Part shown: one piece after another, positions 1 through 5,945 of the stretch
Numbering within the stretch: position 1 is the stretch's first letter
Layout of the letters: each line of letters opens with the position of its first letter
DNA from: Hyphomicrobiales bacterium
Lineage (GTDB): Bacteria > Pseudomonadota > Alphaproteobacteria > Rhizobiales > Aestuariivirgaceae
Reading direction: 5' to 3'
DNA: 7,610 bases
NCBI GenBank assembly: GCA_020029455.1
Contig: JAIBJH010000240.1
Location: forward strand, 1 to 7,610
Notes under the pieces: generated by a model
Databases searched by the model: none
What the model saw: only the letters and a program-made list of their open reading frames with translations
What the model was told of the DNA's origin: nothing
Made by a program: the position numbers and the translations under genes

Positions 1-548
1 GCGAAATGCCTGTGCCCGGCACGGATAGTGGCGAGCACACGCTCGGTCGTCACGCGGCCAATGGCATCTTTCAATGACACATGGGTTGAGACGTGGATGG
101 TGGACATGCGGTCATCCGCCAGCAGCATGAAGACGGATTTCGCGCCGGTGAGGGCGGCCAGCATGCCGGTGTGGCCATCGTGGTGATGGCCTGCAGCGTT
201 CAGCGCTTCCTTGCTGATGGGAGCAGTGACAATGCAGCCGATCGTTCCTGCCGTCGCCATGTCCACGGCACGCTTGATGTAGCGGAAACAGGCCTCGCCT
301 CCGGCCTTGTCCATCTTGCCGAAAGGCAGGGGCACGCCGGGGCTGTCCACGTTCTCGATGCGAACATCCTTCAACACCTCGCCCGGAAGGCCACATACCT
401 CCGCCGCGCGTTTCAAGGTTTCAGCACAGCCAATAACGATAATGCCTGCGCGCCCTCCGGCTGGAAGATCTGCGATGGCCTTGCAGATGACTTCCGGGCC
501 GACGCCTGCGGGGTCGCCCATCGTGATTCCGATTGCGGATGTGCTCAT
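1..548 (-). CDS. pdxA2: PdxA-family dehydrogenase, probably PdxA2 (4-phospho-D-threonate/erythronate dehydrogenase), 3' end outside window
   Basis: Reading leftward from the ATG at 548 gives 182 residues before the window ends; the family is usually about 330 residues, so roughly the N-terminal half is present. The protein opens with ITMGDPAGVGPE (residues 8-19), the PdxA N-terminal signature. It has TAPISKEALNAAGH (108-121) and GHT (125-127; His126/Thr127 match the substrate-phosphate binding pair of PdxA). It also has STHVSLKD (154-161), where His156 matches the first metal-ligand histidine. Family members oxidise a 4-phosphorylated hydroxy acid with NAD+ and then decarboxylate it. True PdxA acts in vitamin B6 synthesis; PdxA2 converts 4-phospho-threonate or -erythronate to dihydroxyacetone phosphate. 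The assignment to PdxA2 is inferred from the DUF1537 kinase across the locus and from the absence of any B6 gene. The start overlaps the SDR stop by ATGA, implying translational coupling. Family is near certain; subfamily is inferred. Confidence 0.9.
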   Translation of the reverse strand, partial: MSTSAIGITMGDPAGVGPEVICKAIADLPAGGRAGIIVIGCAETLKRAAEVCGLPGEVLKDVRIENVDSPGVPLPFGKMDKAGGEACFRYIKRAVDMATAGTIGCIVTAPISKEALNAAGHHHDGHTGMLAALTGAKSVFMLLADDRMSTIHVSTHVSLKDAIGRVTTERVLATIRAGHRHF

Positions 549-1309
549 GGCATCAGCTGCCCACCGTTCACCTCAATGACCTGGCCTGTGATATAGCCGC
601 TCATGGTTTCGTCGGCGAGGAATTCAAAGGCGCCCACGCAGTCATCGGCAGTGCCTAGCCGCCCCAGGGGAATGCCCTTCACGGCGGCGGCTAGTTGTTC
701 CGGCGTCGAATTCTTGCGATGAAAATCCGTTTCGATGACACCGGGCGCGACGGCATTTACGCGCACGCCAAAGGGGGCCAGTTCCTTCGCCAGCACACGC
801 GTGATGGTGCTGACAAATCCCTTGGCGGAACCATAGAGGCCAGCGCCATCACCACCGCCGGTGCGGGCGGCTACCGAAGTTGTGTTGATGATGGTGCCGG
901 ACTTCTGTTCCTGCAGGATGGCCGCCGCGCGGCGGCAGGCAAAAAACACGCCGCCAACATTGAGATCAATGACGTTACGGTATTGCTCGTCTGTCGCTTT
1001 GGCAATCGCAGTGCGGCCAAACATTGTTCCGGCATTGTTGATGACGATGTCGAGACGGCCCAATGCGTCGGCAGCGACCTTCACAAGGCGATCAGCAACT
1101 TCGGGGCTGGAAACATCGCCCGCGAGCAGCCGCGCCTTGCCGCCATTCGCTTTAATGTCACGCACAACCTGCTCGGCCCCCGCCTTGTTGCTGTTGTAAT
1201 GGACGATGACATCGGCGCCGAGCGCGCCGAAGCGTCTGGCAACCGCCGCGCCAATGCCGGAACTCGCGCCGAAAATTAAGGTTTTCTTGCTGTTGAGTGC
1301 AGATGCCAT
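545..1309 (-). CDS. Short-chain dehydrogenase/reductase (classical SDR, FabG-like)
   Basis: A complete 254-residue classical SDR, the normal length for the family. The Rossmann glycine motif GASSGIG is at residues 14-20, NNAG at 91-94, and the catalytic tetrad is Asn117, Ser145, Tyr159 and Lys163 (YGSAK at 159-163). The C-terminal part has the usual PG.IETDF and ITGQVIEVNGG stretches. The segment after beta-strand 2 (HYNSNK, 37-42) lacks the acidic residue typical of NAD-specific SDRs, so NADP(H) preference is plausible. The start is preceded by GAAGG (1317-1313) on the minus strand, with a short 3-base spacer. It is the first gene of the leftward operon and overlaps the PdxA-family gene by ATGA. 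An automatic pipeline would probably call it 3-oxoacyl-ACP reductase, but the context argues for oxidation or reduction of a sugar acid, lactone or polyol. The substrate cannot be read from the sequence. Confidence 0.93.
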   Translation of the reverse strand: MASALNSKKTLIFGASSGIGAAVARRFGALGADVIVHYNSNKAGAEQVVRDIKANGGKARLLAGDVSSPEVADRLVKVAADALGRLDIVINNAGTMFGRTAIAKATDEQYRNVIDLNVGGVFFACRRAAAILQEQKSGTIINTTSVAARTGGGDGAGLYGSAKGFVSTITRVLAKELAPFGVRVNAVAPGVIETDFHRKNSTPEQLAAAVKGIPLGRLGTADDCVGAFEFLADETMSGYITGQVIEVNGGQLMP

Positions 1310-1407
1310 TTGCCTTCATCCATCTTGCTGGCTGATATTGGTGACGGTGCGGTCTAGGGGTTTACTTGTCAAGTTGTAATAGTACATCATCATCACGAAA
1401 GTCTAAT

Positions 1408-1461
1408 AATTACGTTTTATAACATCTTGTTATAAAACTGCGAGCAGCGAATTACGTTTTA
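1408..1461 (+). repeat. 12-base direct repeat AATTACGTTTTA, two copies (1408-1419, 1450-1461)
   Basis: Two identical copies of AATTACGTTTTA lie 42 bases apart, which is close to four helical turns. The first copy runs into the left arm of the palindrome. A weaker third relative, TTACGTCTTTA, lies at 1475-1485. Spacing on one face of the helix suggests repeated regulator sites, but the AT-rich composition makes chance repeats easier. Confidence 0.5.
1414..1438. promoter_or_regulatory. Perfect interrupted palindrome, candidate operator
   Basis: Left arm GTTTTATAAC (1414-1423), five-base spacer ATCTT (1424-1428), right arm GTTATAAAAC (1429-1438). The 10-base arms are exact reverse complements. 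It sits midway between the two divergent genes, about 104 bases from the SDR start and 113 bases from the binding-protein start. This fits a dimeric repressor or activator site controlling both directions. It is not followed by a T-tract or placed at a gene end, so a terminator role is unlikely. The regulator family cannot be assigned from the motif alone. Confidence 0.6.
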
Positions 1462-1465
1462 ACTA

Positions 1466-1492
1466 TTGACAACTTTACGTCTTTAATATGTG
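1466..1492 (+). promoter_or_regulatory. Candidate sigma-70-type promoter for the transporter operon
   Basis: A perfect -35 hexamer TTGACA is at 1466-1471. The best nearby -10-like hexamers are TATGTG at 1487-1492 (15-base spacing) and TAATAT at 1484-1489 (only 12-base spacing). The spacing is short for a standard promoter, so this is a weak or activator-dependent candidate. It would leave a leader of roughly 50 bases before the ATG at 1552. Confidence 0.35.
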
Positions 1493-1538
1493 CTGTGACA
1501 TCCGGCTGAGTCCGGGAAAAAAATGCTTGGCCATTCGT

Positions 1539-1544
1539 GGGAGG
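1539..1544 (+). promoter_or_regulatory. Strong ribosome binding site of the binding-protein gene (decides the start)
   Basis: GGGAGG lies 7 bases before the ATG at 1552. It overlaps the region just after the in-frame GTG at 1537, so it cannot serve that GTG. The ATG at 1552 is therefore the start, and the protein begins MSAKKK. Confidence 0.85.
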
Positions 1545-1551
1545 AAAAACG

Positions 1552-3177
1552 ATGTCCGCAAAGAAAAAGATTTCGCGCCGTGGCGCGCTGAAACTGGGAG
1601 CAGGCGCATTCATCGGTGCAAGTGCGCTGCCCTTGATGACGGGTTATGTGAATGCAGCCGGCGAGCAGGTGCTCAAGGTTGCCCATCCGTCTTTTAATCA
1701 GGACTGGTCGCCGATGCGGGGCGGCGGCGCGCCGTTCCGCTGGAATTCCATCTGGTGGGCCTCACCCATGTATTTCGACGCCGAAGGGAAGATCAATCCC
1801 TATGTGTTCGAGTCCTGGACCGGCTCTGACGACAAGAAGGTGTGGATATTCAAGATTTCGGGCAATGCGGTTTTCTCGGACGGCTCCAAGATCACTGCCG
1901 CCGATGTGAAGGGTTCGTGGGAGCTCGCGGCCATGCCCAATACGAAGAACCAGCGCGTGTCGCAGGTTCTCGCCGGTGTTGTTGGCTATGCTGAGGTCAA
2001 TGGCGGCAATGGCAAGGAACTCGCCGGTGTCGTGGTCAAGGATGACGCCACTCTCGAGGTGACGCTTAGCCTTTCAGACCCGATCTTCTTCATGCGGCTC
2101 GGCAACCACATTGTGCCGATCGTCAAGGCCTCGCAGGCGCGCGGCGACGACGGTAACGAGAAGCCGGAATTCTGGCTGCCTGCCAATGGCGGTGTCACCT
2201 CCGGCCCATTCATGATGACGGAGATGGACATTGATGGCGGCAAGTTCGCTTTCGATGTGAACCTGAAATTCTTTGGCCCCAAGCCGAAGATTGGACGCAT
2301 CGAGATTACTTCCATCGAAGATGCAGTTTCGGCCACGGAACTGCTCAAGCAGGGCGAGTTCCAGGCCCACACGGAACTGGTGACATCGACAATCGTGAAG
2401 GACCTGGGCCCTGAATTCGCCTCAGGACCTACGATCCCGACGAGCCAGCATTTCTGGATCAATTCTTCCCGTGCGCCAATGGAAGACCCGAAAGTGCGTC
2501 AGGCTCTCATCATGGCGATTGACCGCGACGGTCTGATCAAGGCCTCCTTCCCGGATGGGCCGCACAAGAAAACGGATGAAGTGATCAACTCGGTGCCGGG
2601 CGCCGGTGGGGCCATCGAAGCCTACAAGTTCGATCCGGCCGCGGCAAAGCAACTTCTGGCCGAGTCCACCTATGGCGGGCCGGAGAAACTGCCGAAGATC
2701 ATGTTCGTTGGCATTTCCTCTCCAGCCAATGAAGCGGCGGCACAGTTTATCGCAGAGCAGTGGCGCCAGCACCTTGGCATCACCGCCGTCGACATGAAAC
2801 CGCAGCAGGACCAGTATGCCGGGCCTGACCAGAACGCCATCCAGATCTTCCGCGATGACGTGGGCACCCGCGTTCCGGATGCGGCGTCCTATCTCGCTGG
2901 TTCCATCCACTCGTCTTCGGGCAATGCCCAGGGCAAGATGGGCGGCTACAAGAACGCCGAGGTGGACAAGCTGATCGATGAGGCCCTGACCAAGGCGGCG
3001 GATGACCCGGCCCGCGTGGACCTGGCGTTGAAAGCACAGGCCATCTTCATGAAGGGCTACAACTTCATTCCGTGGTACCAGCAGACCATGTCGCGCTGGG
3101 CACTCGCCAATGTGAAGGCCATGGAGAAGAATCTCGACTGGCAAGTCATCGCGCCCTGGAATATCGAGATTGCGTAG
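1552..3177 (+). CDS. ABC transporter substrate-binding protein, family 5 (Dpp/Opp type), Tat-exported
   Basis: A 541-residue protein of the extracellular solute-binding family 5 (SBP_bac_5). The N-terminus carries a twin-arginine leader: SRRGALK at residues 8-14, a hydrophobic stretch at about 15-30 and a likely cleavage after VNA (residue 35). The mature protein shows the family landmarks NPYVFESW (82-89), FSDGSKITAADV (108-119), VRQALIMAIDRDGLI (315-329) and a C-terminal aromatic region (NFIPWYQQ, 504-511). Family members capture peptides, but also nickel, opines, oligosaccharides and other small molecules, in the periplasm and deliver them to a DppBC-type channel. It is first in the rightward operon and followed by a hairpin gap, as often seen where the binding protein is needed in excess. 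The ligand is unknown; the context suggests an acid sugar or a conjugate of one rather than a peptide. Confidence 0.93.
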   Translation: MSAKKKISRRGALKLGAGAFIGASALPLMTGYVNAAGEQVLKVAHPSFNQDWSPMRGGGAPFRWNSIWWASPMYFDAEGKINPYVFESWTGSDDKKVWIFKISGNAVFSDGSKITAADVKGSWELAAMPNTKNQRVSQVLAGVVGYAEVNGGNGKELAGVVVKDDATLEVTLSLSDPIFFMRLGNHIVPIVKASQARGDDGNEKPEFWLPANGGVTSGPFMMTEMDIDGGKFAFDVNLKFFGPKPKIGRIEITSIEDAVSATELLKQGEFQAHTELVTSTIVKDLGPEFASGPTIPTSQHFWINSSRAPMEDPKVRQALIMAIDRDGLIKASFPDGPHKKTDEVINSVPGAGGAIEAYKFDPAAAKQLLAESTYGGPEKLPKIMFVGISSPANEAAAQFIAEQWRQHLGITAVDMKPQQDQYAGPDQNAIQIFRDDVGTRVPDAASYLAGSIHSSSGNAQGKMGGYKNAEVDKLIDEALTKAADDPARVDLALKAQAIFMKGYNFIPWYQQTMSRWALANVKAMEKNLDWQVIAPWNIEIA

Positions 3178-3184
3178 ATTGTGC

Positions 3185-3213
3185 GGGCGGGGGCTGCTCG
3201 CGGCTCCCCGCCC
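3185..3213 (+). terminator. GC-rich intercistronic hairpin (leaky terminator or mRNA-stabilising stem)
   Basis: GGGCGGGG (3185-3192) pairs perfectly with CCCCGCCC (3206-3213). An added G-U pair (3193/3205) closes an 11-base loop. It lies in the 67-base gap between the binding-protein stop and the first permease. No T-tract follows, so it is not a classical full terminator. It more likely protects the 3' end of the binding-protein message or lowers read-through into the permease genes. Confidence 0.5.
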
Positions 3214-3244
3214 CTCATTGCATTGACTGAAAGGGCGATGGCCC

Positions 3245-4201
3245 ATGATCCGCTATGCATTGATGCGGTTGCTTTTGTGGATTCCCACAGTGCTGGTCGT
3301 GCTGATGGGCGTTTACGCATTGGCCTATTACGGCGCGGGCGATCCCATCAAGCTCATCTTCCTGCGCGCGCCGGGCGATGTGGCCTATGACCCGGTGAAG
3401 ATCGAGGCCATCCGCGAGCAGGCGGGTCTCAACAGACCCTTCATCGCGCAATTCGGCTCCTATATCTGGAACCTCCTGCACGGCAATTTCGGCAATTCGC
3501 TTATTTCGGGCCGTTCCGTTTGGCGGATGATCACCGCAGCCATGCCCATCTCGATGACGCTGGGCGTCATGAGCATCGCCTTGACCGCGCTCGTTGCCAT
3601 TCCCCTGGGCGTCATTGCCGCCCTGAAGCAGAATTCCAAACTCGACTATCTTATCCTGGGCTCGGCGCTTCTGCTCTGGGCCATTCCTGCCTATGTAGCA
3701 GGGCCGCTCCTGATGGTGCTGCTCATTCTTGTCCTTCCCAATGCCAGCATTCCCTATGGCTGGGGCGGGCTGTTCGATGCACGGATCATCCTGCCGCTTA
3801 TGGTGCTTTCCTTTCAGCCCATCGCCCTTATCGTGCGGCAAACGCGCGCTGCGGTGATTGAAGTGTTGAGTGAGGATTTCGTGCGCACGGCGAGGGCCAA
3901 GGGCGTGCCGCGCCTTCAACTTGTCGGCAAGCACATACTTCGCCCCGTGCTGACGCCGGTCGTCACGCAACTGGGCTTGATCATGATCACCATCATCAAC
4001 GGTGCCATTTTCGTCGAGCTGGTGTTTGGCTTGCCAGGCCTTGGCCGCCTGACCGTCAAGGCGCTGACCGATTCAGATTTTCCGGTGGTCTTGGCCATCA
4101 CGCTGATCGGTTCCTTCCTGGTGATGATCTCCAACCTGCTGGTGGACCTCGTTTATCCGCTGCTCGACCCGCGCGCCGCCGATGCGCAGGTGAGCAAATG
4201 A
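3245..4201 (+). CDS. ABC transporter permease, DppB/OppB type
   Basis: A 318-residue integral membrane protein of normal length for the DppB class. There are about six membrane segments: roughly residues 7-29, 98-126, 132-165, 180-200, 240-265 and 279-305. The typical long periplasmic loop after the first segment contains GLNRPFIAQFGSYIWNLLHG (61-80) and the following GNSLISGRSV. The cytoplasmic EAA loop that docks the ATPases is clear at 211-234 (DFVRTARAKGVPRLQLVGKH and onward). The C-terminus has the usual LVDLVYPLLDPR. The start ATG at 3245 has AAAGGG upstream with a 9-base spacer; an ATG at 3238 is out of frame. It forms the inner-membrane channel with the next gene, which it overlaps by ATGA. 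Transport class is sure; substrate is not. Confidence 0.93.
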   Translation: MIRYALMRLLLWIPTVLVVLMGVYALAYYGAGDPIKLIFLRAPGDVAYDPVKIEAIREQAGLNRPFIAQFGSYIWNLLHGNFGNSLISGRSVWRMITAAMPISMTLGVMSIALTALVAIPLGVIAALKQNSKLDYLILGSALLLWAIPAYVAGPLLMVLLILVLPNASIPYGWGGLFDARIILPLMVLSFQPIALIVRQTRAAVIEVLSEDFVRTARAKGVPRLQLVGKHILRPVLTPVVTQLGLIMITIINGAIFVELVFGLPGLGRLTVKALTDSDFPVVLAITLIGSFLVMISNLLVDLVYPLLDPRAADAQVSK

Positions 4202-4953
4202 CCGAAATTGCGCTGCAGATGGACAACGATGATCTGGGACGCGACGTCTTCAGTCGTGTGCTCTATGGCGCGCGCACCGCCTTCTTCGTCGCAATCGTCG
4301 TTACCTTCATTGCCGTCATCATTGGTTCGGTGCTGGGCGTTTTGGCGGGATACATTGGCGGCAATACCGACCGGCTGATCATGTGGCTGGCGGATGTCAC
4401 CATGTCGATCCCCAATCTCTTGCTGGTGGTCGTCATCAACACCTCCATCAAGCCGCCACTGGCCCGCTGGATGGAGACGCAATATCTCGAAACGCTCAAC
4501 CCCATCTACCGCAACACCATGTGGATCGATTTCATCCTTGTGTTCGGGTCCATGGCGCTGATCACCTGGCCGCCTTATGCGCGCCTCATGCGGGCGCAGG
4601 TGCTGTCGATCCGCAGCCGCCCCTATGTCACGGCGGCGAAGGCCATCGGCCTCCCCGCCCGCCAGATTATGTGGCGGCACATTGCACCCAACGCGTTGGG
4701 GCCGTTGATCGTCGCCGTCTCGGCGGGGCTCGGCACCGCGATGGTTCTGGAAAGTGCTTTCAGTTTCCTGGGCGTTGGCGTGACGCCGCCCATCCCCTCC
4801 TGGGGCAACATGATCTCCGACGGCCTGCGCGTGTGGCAGCACTATCCGCATCTGCTCGCCGCGCCCGCCGCTGTGCTGGGTCTTGCCACTGTGGCTTTCA
4901 GTTTCCTCGGCGATGGCCTCAACGACGCCTTGAACCCAAGGGGCGTCAAATGA
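4198..4953 (+). CDS. ABC transporter permease, DppC/OppC type, lacking the N-terminal membrane segment
   Basis: A 251-residue permease pairing with the DppB-type protein. The core is intact: DDLGRDVFSRVLYGAR (11-26), membrane segments near 28-53, 61-80, 110-130, 165-192 and 218-240, and the EAA loop RPYVTAAKAIGLPARQIMWRH (141-161). The ESAFSFLGVGVTPPIPSWGNM stretch (185-205) is also present. DppC/OppC proteins are usually about 280-300 residues, with a cytoplasmic tail and first membrane helix before the GTDxLGRD motif. Here the protein begins only about ten residues before that motif. The upstream sequence in the same frame is open but has no ATG and encodes no hydrophobic stretch, so the missing helix is not hidden by a wrong start. 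An extra loop of about 25-30 residues lies at 81-109. The start has AGGTGAG just upstream and overlaps the previous stop (ATGA). Confidence 0.9.
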   Translation: MTEIALQMDNDDLGRDVFSRVLYGARTAFFVAIVVTFIAVIIGSVLGVLAGYIGGNTDRLIMWLADVTMSIPNLLLVVVINTSIKPPLARWMETQYLETLNPIYRNTMWIDFILVFGSMALITWPPYARLMRAQVLSIRSRPYVTAAKAIGLPARQIMWRHIAPNALGPLIVAVSAGLGTAMVLESAFSFLGVGVTPPIPSWGNMISDGLRVWQHYPHLLAAPAAVLGLATVAFSFLGDGLNDALNPRGVK

Positions 4954-5945
4954 ACGCCCCGATCCTCGATGTCCGCAATCTGGCCATCGACATCGACACA
5001 CGCTATGGCAAGGCGCGCATCGTGGATGGCGTGTCTTTCAAGCTGGCGAAGGGAGAGACGCTTGGCGTTGTCGGCGAATCCGGCTGCGGCAAGAGTCTCA
5101 CCATGATGTCGCTGCTCAACCTGCTGCCGCGCAAGATCGCGGTCAGCGGTGGTGAAGCGGAGTTCGAGAGCCGCAATCTGTTCACGCTGGAGGGCGAGGA
5201 CCTGCGCCAGGTGCGCGGTGGCCGTATCGGCTTCATCTTCCAGGACCCGATGACGTCGTTTAACCCTGTGATGAAGATCGGCGAACAGCTCATGGAGCCG
5301 CTCATCCATCACAAGGGCATGGACAAGGCGGCAGCGCGCAAGCGGGCAGGGGAGCTCATGCGGCTTGTCGGCATTCCTGGGGGTGAAGCGCGGCTCGACA
5401 ACTATCCTCATCAGCTTTCGGGCGGCATGCGCCAGCGCGTGATGATTGCCATGGGTCTTGCCTGTGAGCCTCCATTGCTGATTGCGGATGAACCGACAAC
5501 GGCGCTCGATGTCACCATTCAGTCGCAGATCGTGGAACTGGTGAAGGACCTCCGCGAAAAGCTCGGCATGTCGGTGATCTGGATCACTCATGATCTGGCG
5601 CTGATCGCAGGCCTCGTGGACCGCATCATCGTGCTCTATACAGGGACCATTGTTGAAGAGGCGCCGGTGGACGCGCTTTACTCCAGCCCGCAACATCCTT
5701 ACACGATCGGCCTTCTCAACTCCCTTCCGAAGCTGTCGCCAGGTGGTGAAGCGGAGAAACACCTGCCATCCATCGGCGGCACGCCGCCCGAACCGGGACG
5801 CAGGCCGAAGGGCTGCCCCTTCGCGCCCCGTTGTGCGCGCAAGATGAGCGTTTGTGAAACGCAGATACCGAAACTCGAAAGCTTGGTCGAGGATGCGGCA
5901 CATCGCGTGGCCTGCTTTGCCGTCACGGGAGCGCCGGCATCATGA
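4950..5945 (+). CDS. ABC transporter ATP-binding protein, DppD/OppD type
   Basis: A 331-residue ATPase driving the importer from the cytoplasmic face. Walker A is GESGCGKS (42-49), the Q-loop glutamine is Gln98, and the signature is LSGGMRQR (156-163). Walker B is LLIADEP (176-182) with catalytic Glu181, and the switch histidine is His214. The C-terminal oligopeptide-transporter domain (from about HPYTIGLL, 249-256) carries four cysteines, Cys289, Cys295, Cys302 and Cys322. Their C-x5-C-x6-C pattern matches the iron-sulfur site described in Dpp/Opp ATPases. The reading frame is open far upstream (an ATG at 4383), but that part is a shadow of the permease gene. The ATG at 4950, with AAGGGG six bases before it and an ATGA overlap, is the start. 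It should form a heterodimer with the next gene's product. Confidence 0.95.
   Translation: MNAPILDVRNLAIDIDTRYGKARIVDGVSFKLAKGETLGVVGESGCGKSLTMMSLLNLLPRKIAVSGGEAEFESRNLFTLEGEDLRQVRGGRIGFIFQDPMTSFNPVMKIGEQLMEPLIHHKGMDKAAARKRAGELMRLVGIPGGEARLDNYPHQLSGGMRQRVMIAMGLACEPPLLIADEPTTALDVTIQSQIVELVKDLREKLGMSVIWITHDLALIAGLVDRIIVLYTGTIVEEAPVDALYSSPQHPYTIGLLNSLPKLSPGGEAEKHLPSIGGTPPEPGRRPKGCPFAPRCARKMSVCETQIPKLESLVEDAAHRVACFAVTGAPAS

Larger units (their letters stand above)
1310..1551. promoter_or_regulatory. Divergent promoter/operator region
   Basis: This 242-base gap between two divergent operons is the only sizeable non-coding stretch. Its core (about 1371-1490) is AT-rich and contrasts sharply with the GC-rich genes around it. 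It holds a perfect interrupted palindrome (1414-1438), a 12-base direct repeat (1408-1419 and 1450-1461), an 11-base palindrome (1364-1374) and a long-range inverted box pair (1371-1383 and 1462-1475). A TTGACA hexamer lies on each strand: 1466-1471 reading right and 1372-1367 reading left. Neither is followed by a good -10 at 16-18 bases, so the exact start sites are undecided. The layout is that expected of a shared control region bound by a dimeric regulator, whose gene is not in the window. Confidence 0.8.

Noticed and set aside
93..596. Plus-strand open frames opposite the PdxA-family gene
   Set aside because: The minus strand has clear PdxA motifs in one frame; the plus-strand translations resemble no family.
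1502..1515. Small hairpin CCGG-loop-CCGG in the binding-protein leader
   Set aside because: Only four base pairs plus one wobble; too weak to call a terminator, attenuator or riboswitch.
1537..1551. GTG at 1537 as start of the binding protein
   Set aside because: The GGGAGG ribosome binding site lies after this GTG and is correctly spaced for the ATG at 1552.
1523..1591. Short upstream open frame (ATG at 1523, 22 codons) overlapping the binding-protein start
   Set aside because: There is no ribosome binding site for it, no regulatory peptide character, and its ATG is likely fortuitous in the A-rich leader.
2422..3246. Minus-strand open frame of 274 codons opposite the binding-protein gene
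   Set aside because: Shadow of a well-supported gene, with no recognisable domain or ribosome binding site. The similar minus-strand frames at 3215-3970 and 4153-5001 were rejected for the same reason.
4383..4949. Long N-terminal extension of the first ATPase reading frame from an ATG at 4383
   Set aside because: It lies wholly within the DppC-type permease in another frame, is rich in His, Arg and Ala without family similarity, and the ATG at 4950 has a good ribosome binding site and normal protein length.
4198..4953. Short permease interpreted as a broken gene or pseudogene
   Set aside because: The core motifs, EAA loop and C-terminus are intact, the frame is open, and both ends couple by ATGA to neighbours; it is better called a short functional form.
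4842..5903. Long open frame on the minus strand opposite the first ATPase (353 codons)
   Set aside because: It is antisense to a gene with complete ABC motifs, has His/Arg-rich low-information composition, and is a typical shadow in GC-rich DNA.
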